This document shows, piece by piece, positions 18,077-26,158 of a stretch of DNA of 64,000 bases (the stretch's first letter is position 1; every line of letters starts with the position of its first letter). The position numbers and the translations under genes are program-made. A model generated the notes under the pieces. That model was not told the DNA's origin and did not search any database. It saw nothing but the letters and a program-made list of their open reading frames with translations. The DNA is from Pikeienuella piscinae. GTDB lineage: Bacteria > Pseudomonadota > Alphaproteobacteria > Rhodobacterales > Rhodobacteraceae. The stretch is from the NCBI RefSeq assembly GCF_011044155.1, contig NZ_CP049056.1, forward strand, positions 3,724,001-3,788,000, written 5' to 3'.

Positions 18077-18913
18077 CTATTCTGAGGCGAGATGGTCGGC
18101 CATGCGTTCGTGCATCTTCTGGAGGAAGCCGGAGGGCTTCACGCCCCATTTCTTCTCAAGCTCGATCAGCGTCCCTTCGCTGTGCCATGCGTACTGCATG
18201 CCGGACATGAAACGCCCGAAAAGGCAGTTTCTCTCGGCCAGAGGCACCGCGAGACCCCAGGGACTGTCATCCTCGGATGCGAGCGGCATCTCGAAATCGT
18301 CCCAATTGCCCGAGGCGATGTCGGAGCCGATGGCGCTATCGTCATAAATATAGGCGACGCATTTCTTGTCGCGCAGCGCCTGCTTCGCCTCGGCGGTGCC
18401 GCCGAAGGCGACGATCTGGACGCCGTAGCGATCCTCGACGATCTGGTTGTAGAAGGCGCCCTGGATGCCGCAGACCGGCTTGCCGCGCAGGTCCTCCCAT
18501 TCGGTGAAGCCGAGCGCCTTCGGCGACATGATGTTGGTGCCGGAGGTGTAATAGGCCGGGCCCGGAATGCCGACGATGGCGCGCCGGTCGGGCCGGTCAG
18601 TCATGGTGGCGATCATCAGGTCGATCTGACCCTGCTCCAGGAACTGCATGCGGTTCGAGGAGACGACCGGCATCAGCTCAAGCTCGACCCCCATGGTCTC
18701 CGCCACGTCGCGCGCCATGTCCGGCTCCATGCCGATGATGTCGCCGCTCGTATCGCGAAAGCCCCAGGGCTTGTAATCGGCTTTCACGCCGACGACGATC
18801 TTCCCGCGCTCCATGATCTTCTTCCAGGTGTCGTTCGAACACTCGGCCGCAATGGCTGACGTGCTGGACATCAACAGTGCGGCCGCCGCTAGGCCGGAGA
18901 AGAATTTCAGCAT
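18077..18913 (-). CDS. Polar amino acid ABC transporter, periplasmic binding protein
   Basis: A 278-residue family-3 solute-binding protein with a Sec signal peptide (charged start, hydrophobic core, likely cut near STSAIAA-E), then IVVGVKADYKPWGFRDTSGDIIGMEPDMARDVA, the usual ligand-pocket region split over conserved Tyr/Trp and Asp. It is the first gene of the operon, with a good ribosome binding site (AAGGGAGG). It captures the cargo amino acid in the periplasm. Confidence 0.9.
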   Translation of the reverse strand: MLKFFSGLAAAALLMSSTSAIAAECSNDTWKKIMERGKIVVGVKADYKPWGFRDTSGDIIGMEPDMARDVAETMGVELELMPVVSSNRMQFLEQGQIDLMIATMTDRPDRRAIVGIPGPAYYTSGTNIMSPKALGFTEWEDLRGKPVCGIQGAFYNQIVEDRYGVQIVAFGGTAEAKQALRDKKCVAYIYDDSAIGSDIASGNWDDFEMPLASEDDSPWGLAVPLAERNCLFGRFMSGMQYAWHSEGTLIELEKKWGVKPSGFLQKMHERMADHLASE

Positions 18914-19039
18914 GCGAAGCCTCCCTTGTTATTTCTCGTAAAGGCGAAGCCTAACCGCGCTTTCCGGTCATGACCAGCAAAGCTTGGACGCAGGCGGGAC
19001 GCCCCAGGGTGGGGGAGGGAAGCCGCAGGAAGGGTTTCG

Positions 19040-19696
19040 TCAGAGGCGAGAGAACTGTTCCGTCGCCGGGTCCATGCCGTACATGTCCGCATTCGCGATA
19101 TCGATCCATGCGCCGTGCAGCGTCAGCATGCCGGCCTTCACCGACTCCTCCACGAACGGGAAGGTTGCCAGATTGCGTAGCGACGTGCGGACCGCCTCGT
19201 GCCCGAGCGAGACCAGCGCCACTTCGCGTTCCTCCTTCTCGTCGTGCACCCGGTCGTAGCCGGGGCGGAGGATGTCCATCCAGCGGCCGATGAAGCTCGT
19301 TGACTTCTCGAGCTCCGGCGCGGCGCCGGAGCACATGTCATGGCAGGCCTCGACGCCGCCGCAGTTCGAATGGCCGACGATGACGATATGCGCCACTTTG
19401 AGCACATTGACGGCGTACTCGACTGCGGCGGAGGTGCCGTGATGGTTCTGGTCAGGGGCGTGGGGCGGGACCAGATTGGCGATGTTGCGCACAACGAAGA
19501 GATCGCCCGGCTCCGCTCCGAAAATCGAGACCGTGTCCAGCCGACTGTCGCAGCAGGAGATGAGCATCGCCCGCGGATGTTGCCCCTCCGACATCAGCCG
19601 CGCGTACCAGGCGCGCGAATCGTCGTATTTCGCCAATTTCCAGGCCCGAAAACGATCATGCAGATAGTTCGGGAACGGTTGTGCGAGCATCGCCAT
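19040..19696 (-). CDS. Beta-class carbonic anhydrase
   Basis: A 218-residue beta-carbonic anhydrase that interconverts CO2 and bicarbonate. The zinc ligands and catalytic dyad are visible: C49, D50 and R52 in SCCDSRLD, and H109 and C112 in GHSNCGG. The segment FVVRNIANLVPP is typical of the plant/CynT-like branch. It lies upstream of the amino acid importer on the same strand, but 126 nt away, so it probably is not part of that operon. Confidence 0.94.
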   Translation of the reverse strand: MAMLAQPFPNYLHDRFRAWKLAKYDDSRAWYARLMSEGQHPRAMLISCCDSRLDTVSIFGAEPGDLFVVRNIANLVPPHAPDQNHHGTSAAVEYAVNVLKVAHIVIVGHSNCGGVEACHDMCSGAAPELEKSTSFIGRWMDILRPGYDRVHDEKEEREVALVSLGHEAVRTSLRNLATFPFVEESVKAGMLTLHGAWIDIANADMYGMDPATEQFSRL

Positions 19697-19900
19697 GAGC
19701 CGCCCTTTCCGCTGACGGGCGGCCTTCGCCCGCGTGACAAGACTGCAGCGACATGCCAGACCCGGAAGGTGAGGTAAAGGGGGCAGTGGGGTGATGCGAC
19801 GGCAGGGCGCTACTGTCTCCGATGTCGCATGTCGCGCGCTCCGGCTTCGGCATTGCGACCGGATAAGCGCCGATCTGAAGGCGCCGCGCGGGGCGATGGC

Positions 19901-20188
19901 TCAGCGGCTCATCGCCCCGGCGATCATGGCGGCGAAGGCGACGAGATGGACCAGGATGAGCGCGCGGTCGCCCCAAAGCAACCCGACGGTGAACCACCCG
20001 AGCACGCCGACCAGAAAAAGCAGGATATTCCAGGGTTCGAGGCCGAGTCCGGTCGCGCCATAGCCAGCGATCTGGAAGAGCGAAGCGACCCATTTGATGA
20101 CGAAGGCGGCGCGCGCCGCGTCAATCCGCGTGCGGCCGGAAGCGGCGGCGCCGTTCGCTGTCGCCAGGGTCTGGTTTTCTATTGTCAT
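19901..20188 (-). CDS. Small conserved membrane protein (resembles DUF6552)
   Basis: A 95-residue protein with a polar N-terminus (about 1-27) and three hydrophobic segments (about 29-48, 52-72 and 75-93). The central part LEPWNILLFLVGVLGWFTVG resembles a small membrane family common in Rhodobacterales. No function is known to me. It is divergent from the LysR gene with an 89-nt gap that contains a perfect palindrome GCATATATGC, so LysR may control it. The family name is from memory of the sequence pattern. Confidence 0.6.
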   Translation of the reverse strand: MTIENQTLATANGAAASGRTRIDAARAAFVIKWVASLFQIAGYGATGLGLEPWNILLFLVGVLGWFTVGLLWGDRALILVHLVAFAAMIAGAMSR

Positions 20189-20228
20189 AGCGGGGCGCTC
20201 CTACGAAGCTGGGTTAATGCGTCCGGCT

Positions 20229-20238
20229 GCATATATGC
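20229..20238. promoter_or_regulatory. Palindrome in divergent LysR/small membrane protein promoter
   Basis: Perfect 10-bp palindrome GCATATATGC in an otherwise GC-rich region, 40-49 nt upstream of the lysR start. It contains a possible TATATG minus-10 element and could also be part of a regulator site. Confidence 0.3.
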
Positions 20239-20277
20239 GGGTCTCATGTTGTTTTCGCACGTCAGGTATTCTGCGTC

Positions 20278-21192
20278 ATGGCAGTAGAAAAACGATTGAC
20301 TACAGCGCAAAGGGCCCTGCCGCCGTTGAATGCGCTTCGGGCGTTCGAAGTCGCCGGGCGACGGCTGAACTTTCGGCTGGCGGCGGAGGAGCTTGGCGTC
20401 TCTCAAGGCGCGGTCGCGCAGCATGTGCGCGGGCTGGAGGCGCGGCTTGGGCTGAAGCTGTTCGAGCGGTTGCCCAAAGGGCTTGCGCTCACCGACGCCG
20501 GGCGCAGCTATCACGAGGAGGTGGCGGAGGCGTTCGTCCGGCTCCGCGAGGCGACGGTGCGGCTGGAGCCGCAGGCCGCGCGCGTAACGATCACCGCGAC
20601 CACGACATTCGCGTCCAGATGGCTGATACCCCGGCTTACCGCTTTCACCGGGCGTCACCCTGACATCGATCTCAGGGTGCTGGCGACGGACAGCGTGCTG
20701 AACTTTCAGAGCGACGGAGTCGATCTGGCGGTGCGGCAGGGTCGCCCGCCCTTCGGCGCCGGCGTGGAGGCGGAGCGGCTTTTCCGCACCGAACTGGTCG
20801 CCGTCGCGGCGCCCGACTTCCTCGACGCGCGGCCGAAGGCGGCCGGCCTGGCGGCGCTTGAAGAGGCGCCGCTTCTTCACGACTCACACAACCTCTGGCC
20901 AGTCTTTCTGGATGCGCTTGGCGGGCGGCGGGAGAGGGCGCTGCGCGGTGGGCTTCGCTTCAACCAAACCACGCTCAGCGTCGATGCGGCGATGGCGGGG
21001 CAGGGGGTCGCGCTTGTCGCCCGCTTTCTGGTGGCGGAAGATCTACGCTCCGGCCGGCTTCGGCTCGTCGTCGCGGATTCGCTTGCACGGGAGCCGGATT
21101 ACCATCTTCTCGCGCCGCGAAGCCTGCGCCGCGCGTCGGCGACGGAGATTGTCCGAAGCTGGTTGCTCGAGACGGCCCGCGCCGTGGAATGA
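20278..21192 (+). CDS. LysR-family transcriptional regulator (GcvA-like)
   Basis: A 304-residue LysR-type regulator with an N-terminal winged helix-turn-helix (about 14-75: PPLNALRAFEVAGRRLNF, QGAVAQHVRGLEARLGLKLF) and a substrate-binding domain (about 100-300). The start PPLNALRAFE and the segment RGLALTDAG-like (KGLALTDAGR) are typical of the GcvA/AmpR branch. Its effector is unknown; the nearest candidate target is the divergent small membrane gene. It converges on the ornithine cyclodeaminase gene with an 18-nt gap. Confidence 0.9.
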   Translation: MAVEKRLTTAQRALPPLNALRAFEVAGRRLNFRLAAEELGVSQGAVAQHVRGLEARLGLKLFERLPKGLALTDAGRSYHEEVAEAFVRLREATVRLEPQAARVTITATTTFASRWLIPRLTAFTGRHPDIDLRVLATDSVLNFQSDGVDLAVRQGRPPFGAGVEAERLFRTELVAVAAPDFLDARPKAAGLAALEEAPLLHDSHNLWPVFLDALGGRRERALRGGLRFNQTTLSVDAAMAGQGVALVARFLVAEDLRSGRLRLVVADSLAREPDYHLLAPRSLRRASATEIVRSWLLETARAVE

Positions 21193-21210
21193 AGCCGATC
21201 TGGCGGGAAG

Positions 21211-22266
21211 TCAGCTCGCGCGACGGACCATGCCGAACAGGTCGCGCGGATCGTCCGGGTCCGCGAGCATGTCGAGTTCGATGTAGGCGCCGGTCCGCTC
21301 CAGTTGGTCGCGGATATAGCGAAGCGCGGAGAAATCCTCGATGGCGAAGCCGACGCTGTCGAAAAGCGTGATCTGCGTCTCGGTGCGGCGCCCAGGCTCC
21401 TCACCCATGATCACCCGCCAGAGCTCGGTCACCGCGTGGCCGGGGTCGAGCTGCTGGATCTCGCCCTCTATTCGCGTCTGCTCCGGGTATTCGACAAAGA
21501 TTTCGGAGCGAAGAAGTATGTCGCGGTGCAACTCGGTCTTGCCGGGACAGTCGCCGCCGATGGCGTTGATGTGGACGCCGGCGCCGACCATGTTGTCGGT
21601 GAGAATCGTCGCGTACTGCTTGTCGGCGGTGCAGGTGGTGATAACCTCCGCACCCGCCACGGCCTCCTCTTTCGATCTGCAGGGAACGACGCGGAGGCCG
21701 CTCCCCGCGAGGTTCCTCGCCGCCTTGGCGGTCGCCGCCGGGTCGATGTCGAAAAGCCTGACTTCCTCGACGCCGACCAGCGCCCGAAAAGCGATCGCCT
21801 GAAATTCGCATTGAGCGCCGTTGCCGATCATCGCCATCGTGCGCGCGCTTTTTGGCGCGAGATATTTCGCCGCCATCGCTGAGGTCGCGGCGGTGCGCAG
21901 CGCAGTGAGGACGGTCATTTCGGTCAGGAGAACCGGATAGCCGTTATCGACATTGGACAGAACGCCGAACGCGGTGACGGTCTGGTAGCCGTCGCGCATG
22001 TTTTTCGGGTGGCCGTTGACATATTTGAAGCCGTAATTCTCGCCGTCCGAGGTCGGCATCAGCTCGATCACCCCCTCGTTGGAATGGGCGGCGACGCGCG
22101 GCGTCTTGTCGAAGCTTTCCCAGCGGCGGAAGTCGCGCTCGATATATTCGGCCAGTTCGGTCATCATTTTCGCCGAGCCGATGCCATTCACGATCTCCAT
22201 CATGTGAGCCACCGAGACGAACGGCACCATCGCGAGACGCGAGGGAGAAGGTTTCTGTGTGGTCAT
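21211..22266 (-). CDS. Ornithine cyclodeaminase
   Basis: A 351-residue member of the ornithine cyclodeaminase/mu-crystallin family. It has the NAD-binding segment IGNGAQCEFQAIAFRALVG, the substrate-side segment MTVLTALRTAATSAMAA and DCPGKTELHRDIL. It converts ornithine to proline and ammonia using NAD internally. The start ATG shares one base with the arginase stop (TGATG), so the two are translationally coupled: arginine to ornithine to proline. Confidence 0.93.
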   Translation of the reverse strand: MTTQKPSPSRLAMVPFVSVAHMMEIVNGIGSAKMMTELAEYIERDFRRWESFDKTPRVAAHSNEGVIELMPTSDGENYGFKYVNGHPKNMRDGYQTVTAFGVLSNVDNGYPVLLTEMTVLTALRTAATSAMAAKYLAPKSARTMAMIGNGAQCEFQAIAFRALVGVEEVRLFDIDPAATAKAARNLAGSGLRVVPCRSKEEAVAGAEVITTCTADKQYATILTDNMVGAGVHINAIGGDCPGKTELHRDILLRSEIFVEYPEQTRIEGEIQQLDPGHAVTELWRVIMGEEPGRRTETQITLFDSVGFAIEDFSALRYIRDQLERTGAYIELDMLADPDDPRDLFGMVRRAS

Positions 22267-23180
22267 CAGTAGCTCCTCGTCATGCGGTCGAGAACCTTGC
22301 GGCCCATAAGCGAGGCGGCAAGATCGACCATCAGTTTCGCGGTCCGCCCGCGCTCATCCAGAAACGGGTTCAGTTCGACCAGATCGAGTGACGAGGCGAG
22401 GCCGCTGTCGTGGACCATCTCCATGATCAGATGCGCCTCGCGGAAGGTCGCGCCGCCCGGCACCGTGGTGCCGACCGCAGGGGCGATGCCGGGTTCGAGG
22501 AAATCGACGTCGAGGCTGACGTGGAGACGACCGTTCGCCGCCTTCACCCGCTCCAGGAACGCCCGGAGCGGCGCGGCGACGCCATGCTCGTCGATCGAAC
22601 GCATATCGCGGACCTCGAACCCGTTGGCGGCGATGCGGGCGTTCTCCGCCGGATCGACGGAGCGAAGGCCCATCATCATCACGTTTTCGGGCTCCACGCG
22701 CGCGGCGAGCGGCGGGTAGTCATCAAAGCCTTCCGCGCCGGTGACATACGCCATCGGCGCGCCGTGAAGATTGCCGCTGGTCGTCGTCGCCGGGGTGTGC
22801 AGATCGGGATGCGCGTCCAGCCAGAGGACGAAGAGTGGGCGCGCTTCGCGCGCCGCCCGCTCCGCCATCGCGGAGATCGAGCCCGCCGCGAGGCAATGGT
22901 CGCCGCCGAGGAAGACGGGGAACCCGGCCTCACTCAGCCCCGCATCCCGGATCGCTCGCGTCCATGCGACGGTCTCGCCCAGATTTTTCACCACCTTGTT
23001 GCTGTGGGGGATTCCACCCGCGTCGCCGGGGCGGATGTCGCCCCGGTCTTCGACCACATGGCCGAGGGCGCTCAAGGTTTCCGCCAGCGCGGCGGTGCGA
23101 TAGGCTTCCGGCCCCATTTGGCAGCCGCGTTGCGCGGCGCCGGCGTAGGTCGGAACGCCGATCAGAGCGATGTTCGTCAT
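22266..23180 (-). CDS. rocF: Arginase
   Basis: A 304-residue ureohydrolase with all manganese-binding motifs: GGDHCLAAG, LDAHPDLHTP and SLDVDFLEPGIAPAVG. It hydrolyses arginine to ornithine and urea. It is coupled to ornithine cyclodeaminase downstream and preceded on the same strand by an Lrp/AsnC-type regulator, the classical layout for substrate-induced arginine catabolism in alphaproteobacteria. Confidence 0.95.
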   Translation of the reverse strand: MTNIALIGVPTYAGAAQRGCQMGPEAYRTAALAETLSALGHVVEDRGDIRPGDAGGIPHSNKVVKNLGETVAWTRAIRDAGLSEAGFPVFLGGDHCLAAGSISAMAERAAREARPLFVLWLDAHPDLHTPATTTSGNLHGAPMAYVTGAEGFDDYPPLAARVEPENVMMMGLRSVDPAENARIAANGFEVRDMRSIDEHGVAAPLRAFLERVKAANGRLHVSLDVDFLEPGIAPAVGTTVPGGATFREAHLIMEMVHDSGLASSLDLVELNPFLDERGRTAKLMVDLAASLMGRKVLDRMTRSY

Positions 23181-23315
23181 GGCTGCGTTTCTCCTTTTCC
23201 GTCACCCGCGAAGATAGGGGGGCGGAGTGGACGACGCATATCCTAAGAAATGACCGGTTCGGTCGAAGCGCTGGTCGAATTGAAAGGTGGGTTGGCCGAT
23301 CTGTCGCCGGGAGGG

Positions 23316-23753
23316 TCAACCCCGAAGCGTATCCAGCAGCAGGCTCGTCTGGCTGTTCGAGACGCCCTGGATCGCCCTCACTTCGCGCAGCACCCGATCG
23401 AACGCGGGGAGCGAGCTTGCGTTGATCTCCGCCACGAGGTCCCAGGCGCCGTTCGTGGTGTGGATCGCAGTGATCTCGGGAGTCATTTCGAGCGCGCGGA
23501 TCACCTGCCGCGTCATCGAACCCTTCAGTTCGATGGTCATCACCGCGCGCACGGTCTCCGGTTCGAGCGCGCCGCCGATATCGATCGTGAAGCGGCGAAT
23601 CACCCCACGCGCGCGCAGGCTTTCGATTCGAGCGCGCACCGTGCCGCGCGCGAGTCCGAGATTCGCGGCGAGGGCGGAAATCGACGCGCGCCCGTCCTCG
23701 CGAAGCACGGCGACGAGCCGGCGGTCGGTCGCGTCGAGCGGTTCTCCGCTCAT
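23316..23753 (-). CDS. Lrp/AsnC-family transcriptional regulator
   Basis: A 145-residue regulator with an N-terminal AsnC-type helix-turn-helix (LDATDRRLVAVLREDGRASISALAANLGLARGTVRARIESL, about 6-47) and a C-terminal RAM ligand-binding domain (about 65-140; ITAIHTTNGAWDLVAEI). It lies 135 nt upstream of arginase on the same strand and probably activates the arginase-cyclodeaminase unit. Its ATG overlaps the xerC stop by 4 nt, so some transcripts may come from the xerC operon. Confidence 0.92.
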   Translation of the reverse strand: MSGEPLDATDRRLVAVLREDGRASISALAANLGLARGTVRARIESLRARGVIRRFTIDIGGALEPETVRAVMTIELKGSMTRQVIRALEMTPEITAIHTTNGAWDLVAEINASSLPAFDRVLREVRAIQGVSNSQTSLLLDTLRG

Positions 23754-24676
23754 GCCTCGCGCCTTGGATGCGCGGCCTCATACACGGCCATCAGCCGAGC
23801 CTGATCGACGGAGGTGTAGACCTGCGTCGTCGCGAGCGAGGCGTGACCGAGCAGCGCCTGGATCGCCCGGAGATCGCCGCCCGCCTCCAGCAGATGCGTC
23901 GCGAAGGAGTGCCGCAGCGCGTGCGGAGTCGCGGTGGCCGGCAGGCCGAGCGCGGCCCGCGCGCGCGCCATCGCGAGGCGCACGAGCCGCTGGTCGAGCC
24001 GCTTGCCGCGCGCGCCGAGAAACAGCGGGTCCTCCGGCCCGGTCTCGTAGGGCAAGAGCCGCAGATACTCCTCCACCGCCGCACGCGCTGCCGGAAGCAC
24101 CGGCGCGATCCGCTCCTTGCCGCCCTTGCCGCTGATCCGCAGCGTCTCCGGCAGCGGCGCGTCAGCGCGGTTGAGCGCCAGCGCCTCGGAGACGCGGAGG
24201 CCGGCGCCCCAGAGCAGCGTCAGGACGGCGGCGTCGCGGGCCGCGATCCAGGGTTCGGGGTGGCTGTCGGCGGCGTGCGAGATCATCGCCCGCGCCGCGT
24301 CCGCTGCGACCGGTCTGGGCAGGCGGCGCGGCGCTTTCGGGGTGCGGGCGGCGAGCGGCGCCGCGGCCTCCACCCCCTCGGCCTCACCCAGCCAGCGGTG
24401 AAAGGACTTTACGGCGGAGAGCGCCCGCGCGGCGGAGCGGGCGGAAAGCCCGTCGGCGCGGAGCCGGGCCTGCCAGGCGCGCATGTCGCGCGGGTTGATC
24501 GCGCCGAGCGCCTGTCGCCCCATCGGGCCACCCCTGTGTCCCGCGAGGAACCCGAGATAGCCGGCGACGTCGCGCCGATAGCCGGTGATCGTGTGCGGCG
24601 ACGCCGCGCGCGCGCCGCTCATCGACGCCAGCCAGCGCCGGAGAAGATCGGCGGCGCCGGCGGACGCCTCCGTCAT
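23750..24676 (-). CDS. xerC: Tyrosine recombinase XerC
   Basis: A 308-residue integrase-family recombinase with an N-terminal SAM-like core-binding domain and a C-terminal catalytic domain. The catalytic residues are visible: Arg in GAGLRVSEALAL, Lys in GKGGKERIAPVLP, HxxR in PHALRHSFATHLLEAGG, His in LLGHASLATTQ and the nucleophile Tyr in QVYTSVD. With XerD it resolves chromosome dimers at dif. I chose the ATG that overlaps the DUF484 stop (TGATG); another ATG 21 nt upstream is possible. The DUF484-xerC pairing is common, which supports a housekeeping role and not a phage integrase. Confidence 0.93.
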   Translation of the reverse strand: MTEASAGAADLLRRWLASMSGARAASPHTITGYRRDVAGYLGFLAGHRGGPMGRQALGAINPRDMRAWQARLRADGLSARSAARALSAVKSFHRWLGEAEGVEAAAPLAARTPKAPRRLPRPVAADAARAMISHAADSHPEPWIAARDAAVLTLLWGAGLRVSEALALNRADAPLPETLRISGKGGKERIAPVLPAARAAVEEYLRLLPYETGPEDPLFLGARGKRLDQRLVRLAMARARAALGLPATATPHALRHSFATHLLEAGGDLRAIQALLGHASLATTQVYTSVDQARLMAVYEAAHPRREA

Positions 24677-25401
24677 CAGCTTTCGGGCGCCAGCCAACGG
24701 CGGAGCGCCCGCTCCACCACGCCGCCAAAGAACTCCAGAAGGTCGCCGCCATGCTCCGGCCCGAAGCGGCGCGCGTCTTCGGCGCCGAAAACCAGCAGCC
24801 CTTCGCGGCCGTCGCCAAGATCGAGCCGGACCAGCGCCTCGGAGCGGATCGAATCCGCCGTGTCGCCAAAGACCGCGTCGGCCTCCGCTACCGCTGGGCG
24901 CAGGCTGATCGGTCGCCCGGCGGCGCCGCCAAGCGCGAAATAGGCGTCGACCCCGCCCGGCGGCAGGATCACCAGACTCTCGCTGAGACTCTCGTCGAGT
25001 CCGGTCAACGGGCCGGGGGCGGCCTCGTCTGTCTCGATGCAGAGCCGGGCGCAGTCCACTGCGACCATCTCCGGCGTCTCCAGCGTCAACGCGCGGAGGA
25101 AATCCACGAAGCGGTTCTGCGCCAGAAGCAGAAGCACCGCCTTCTGAATCTGTGTCGTTCCGGCGAGGTTCTCATAGGCCGCGGCGATGACCGAGCGATG
25201 CGTCGTCTCCAGCCGGTCGAGCCGGGCTTCCAGCCGCGTGACCAGCGCGCCGCGCAGATCGACCACCTTGCGCCCGCCAGGCGCCGGCTCGGCGTCGATC
25301 AGCGCCTGCATGACGACGCGATCCTCAAGCACGATCGCCGGATCGGCGAGGATTTCTTCGCGAAGATCGCGGGGTGCGGCCGCCGCCTGCGTCTCAGCCA
25401 A
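24676..25401 (-). CDS. DUF484 family protein
   Basis: A 241-residue cytoplasmic protein of the DUF484 family, with a helical N-terminal part containing a coiled-coil-like stretch (about 45-75) and a GAF-like C-terminal domain (about 85-235). The ligand or function is unknown; the family is usually encoded next to xerC, as here. The start is a TTG that overlaps the transaldolase stop by 8 nt; no ATG or GTG fits near the conserved N-terminus. Confidence 0.85.
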   Translation of the reverse strand: MAETQAAAAPRDLREEILADPAIVLEDRVVMQALIDAEPAPGGRKVVDLRGALVTRLEARLDRLETTHRSVIAAAYENLAGTTQIQKAVLLLLAQNRFVDFLRALTLETPEMVAVDCARLCIETDEAAPGPLTGLDESLSESLVILPPGGVDAYFALGGAAGRPISLRPAVAEADAVFGDTADSIRSEALVRLDLGDGREGLLVFGAEDARRFGPEHGGDLLEFFGGVVERALRRWLAPES

Positions 25402-26050
25402 GGATCTTCTGCCCGGTTTTCGCCCAGTCCTTCAGGAACGCGTCGAGTCCCTTGTCGGTCAGCGGATGCGCCGCGAGCGCCTTGATCACGTTGGGCGGCG
25501 CCGTGATGACGTCGGCGCCGATCAGCGCCGCCGCCTTCACATGGTTCACGCTGCGGATGGACGCGGCGAGAATCTCGGTGGAAAAATGGTAGTTGTCGTA
25601 GATCTGGCGAATCTCCTGGATGAGATCCATGCCGTCCAGGGAGATATCGTCGAGCCGTCCGATGAAGGGCGAAATGAATGTCGCCCCGGCCTTGGCCGCG
25701 AGCAGGGCCTGATTGGCGGAGAAGCAGAGCGTGACGTTGACCATCCGCCCCTCGCCCGTAAGCGTCTTGCAGGCCTTCAGCCCCTCCCAAGTCAACGGTA
25801 CTTTGATCGCGATATTGGGCGCGATCTCCGCCAGCTTCTTGCCTTCGGCGATCATGCCCTCGGCGTCCGTCGCGACGGTCTCGGCGCTGACCGGGCCGTC
25901 GATCAGGTCGCAAATCTCCTTGGTCACATCGGTGATGTCGCGACCGGATTTCATGATCAGCGACGGGTTGGTGGTGACGCCATCGACCATTCCGGTCTCG
26001 GCCAGTTCGCGAATCTCGGCGATTTCCGCCGTGTCGACGAAAAATTTCAT
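25394..26050 (-). CDS. fsa: Transaldolase/fructose-6-phosphate aldolase-like (short form)
   Basis: A 218-residue short transaldolase-family protein (TalC/FSA type), beginning [20 protein letters not shown] with the conserved GVTTNPSLI. The Schiff-base lysine is K83 in IAIKVPLT. It either transfers dihydroxyacetone units in the pentose phosphate pathway or cleaves fructose-6-phosphate; these cannot be separated by sequence alone. The chosen ATG has AGGAG with 8-nt spacing; an upstream in-frame start 42 nt earlier is unlikely. It begins the operon that continues to DUF484 and xerC. Confidence 0.92.
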   Translation of the reverse strand: MKFFVDTAEIAEIRELAETGMVDGVTTNPSLIMKSGRDITDVTKEICDLIDGPVSAETVATDAEGMIAEGKKLAEIAPNIAIKVPLTWEGLKACKTLTGEGRMVNVTLCFSANQALLAAKAGATFISPFIGRLDDISLDGMDLIQEIRQIYDNYHFSTEILAASIRSVNHVKAAALIGADVITAPPNVIKALAAHPLTDKGLDAFLKDWAKTGQKILG

Positions 26051-26158
26051 TGGGTGTTCTCCTGCTTCTCGCCCGCGCTTCTCTCCGCTCATGCGGGTAT
26101 GGCGCTTTTCGGGCCCACCTCTTCGGGCGAAGCATAATGCAAGGCGCGGCGCGTCGCC

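Noticed and set aside
23750-24697. Tyrosine recombinase as a sign of a prophage or integrative element
   Set aside because: Sequence and neighbour DUF484 fit housekeeping XerC; no attachment sites, phage genes or tRNA nearby.
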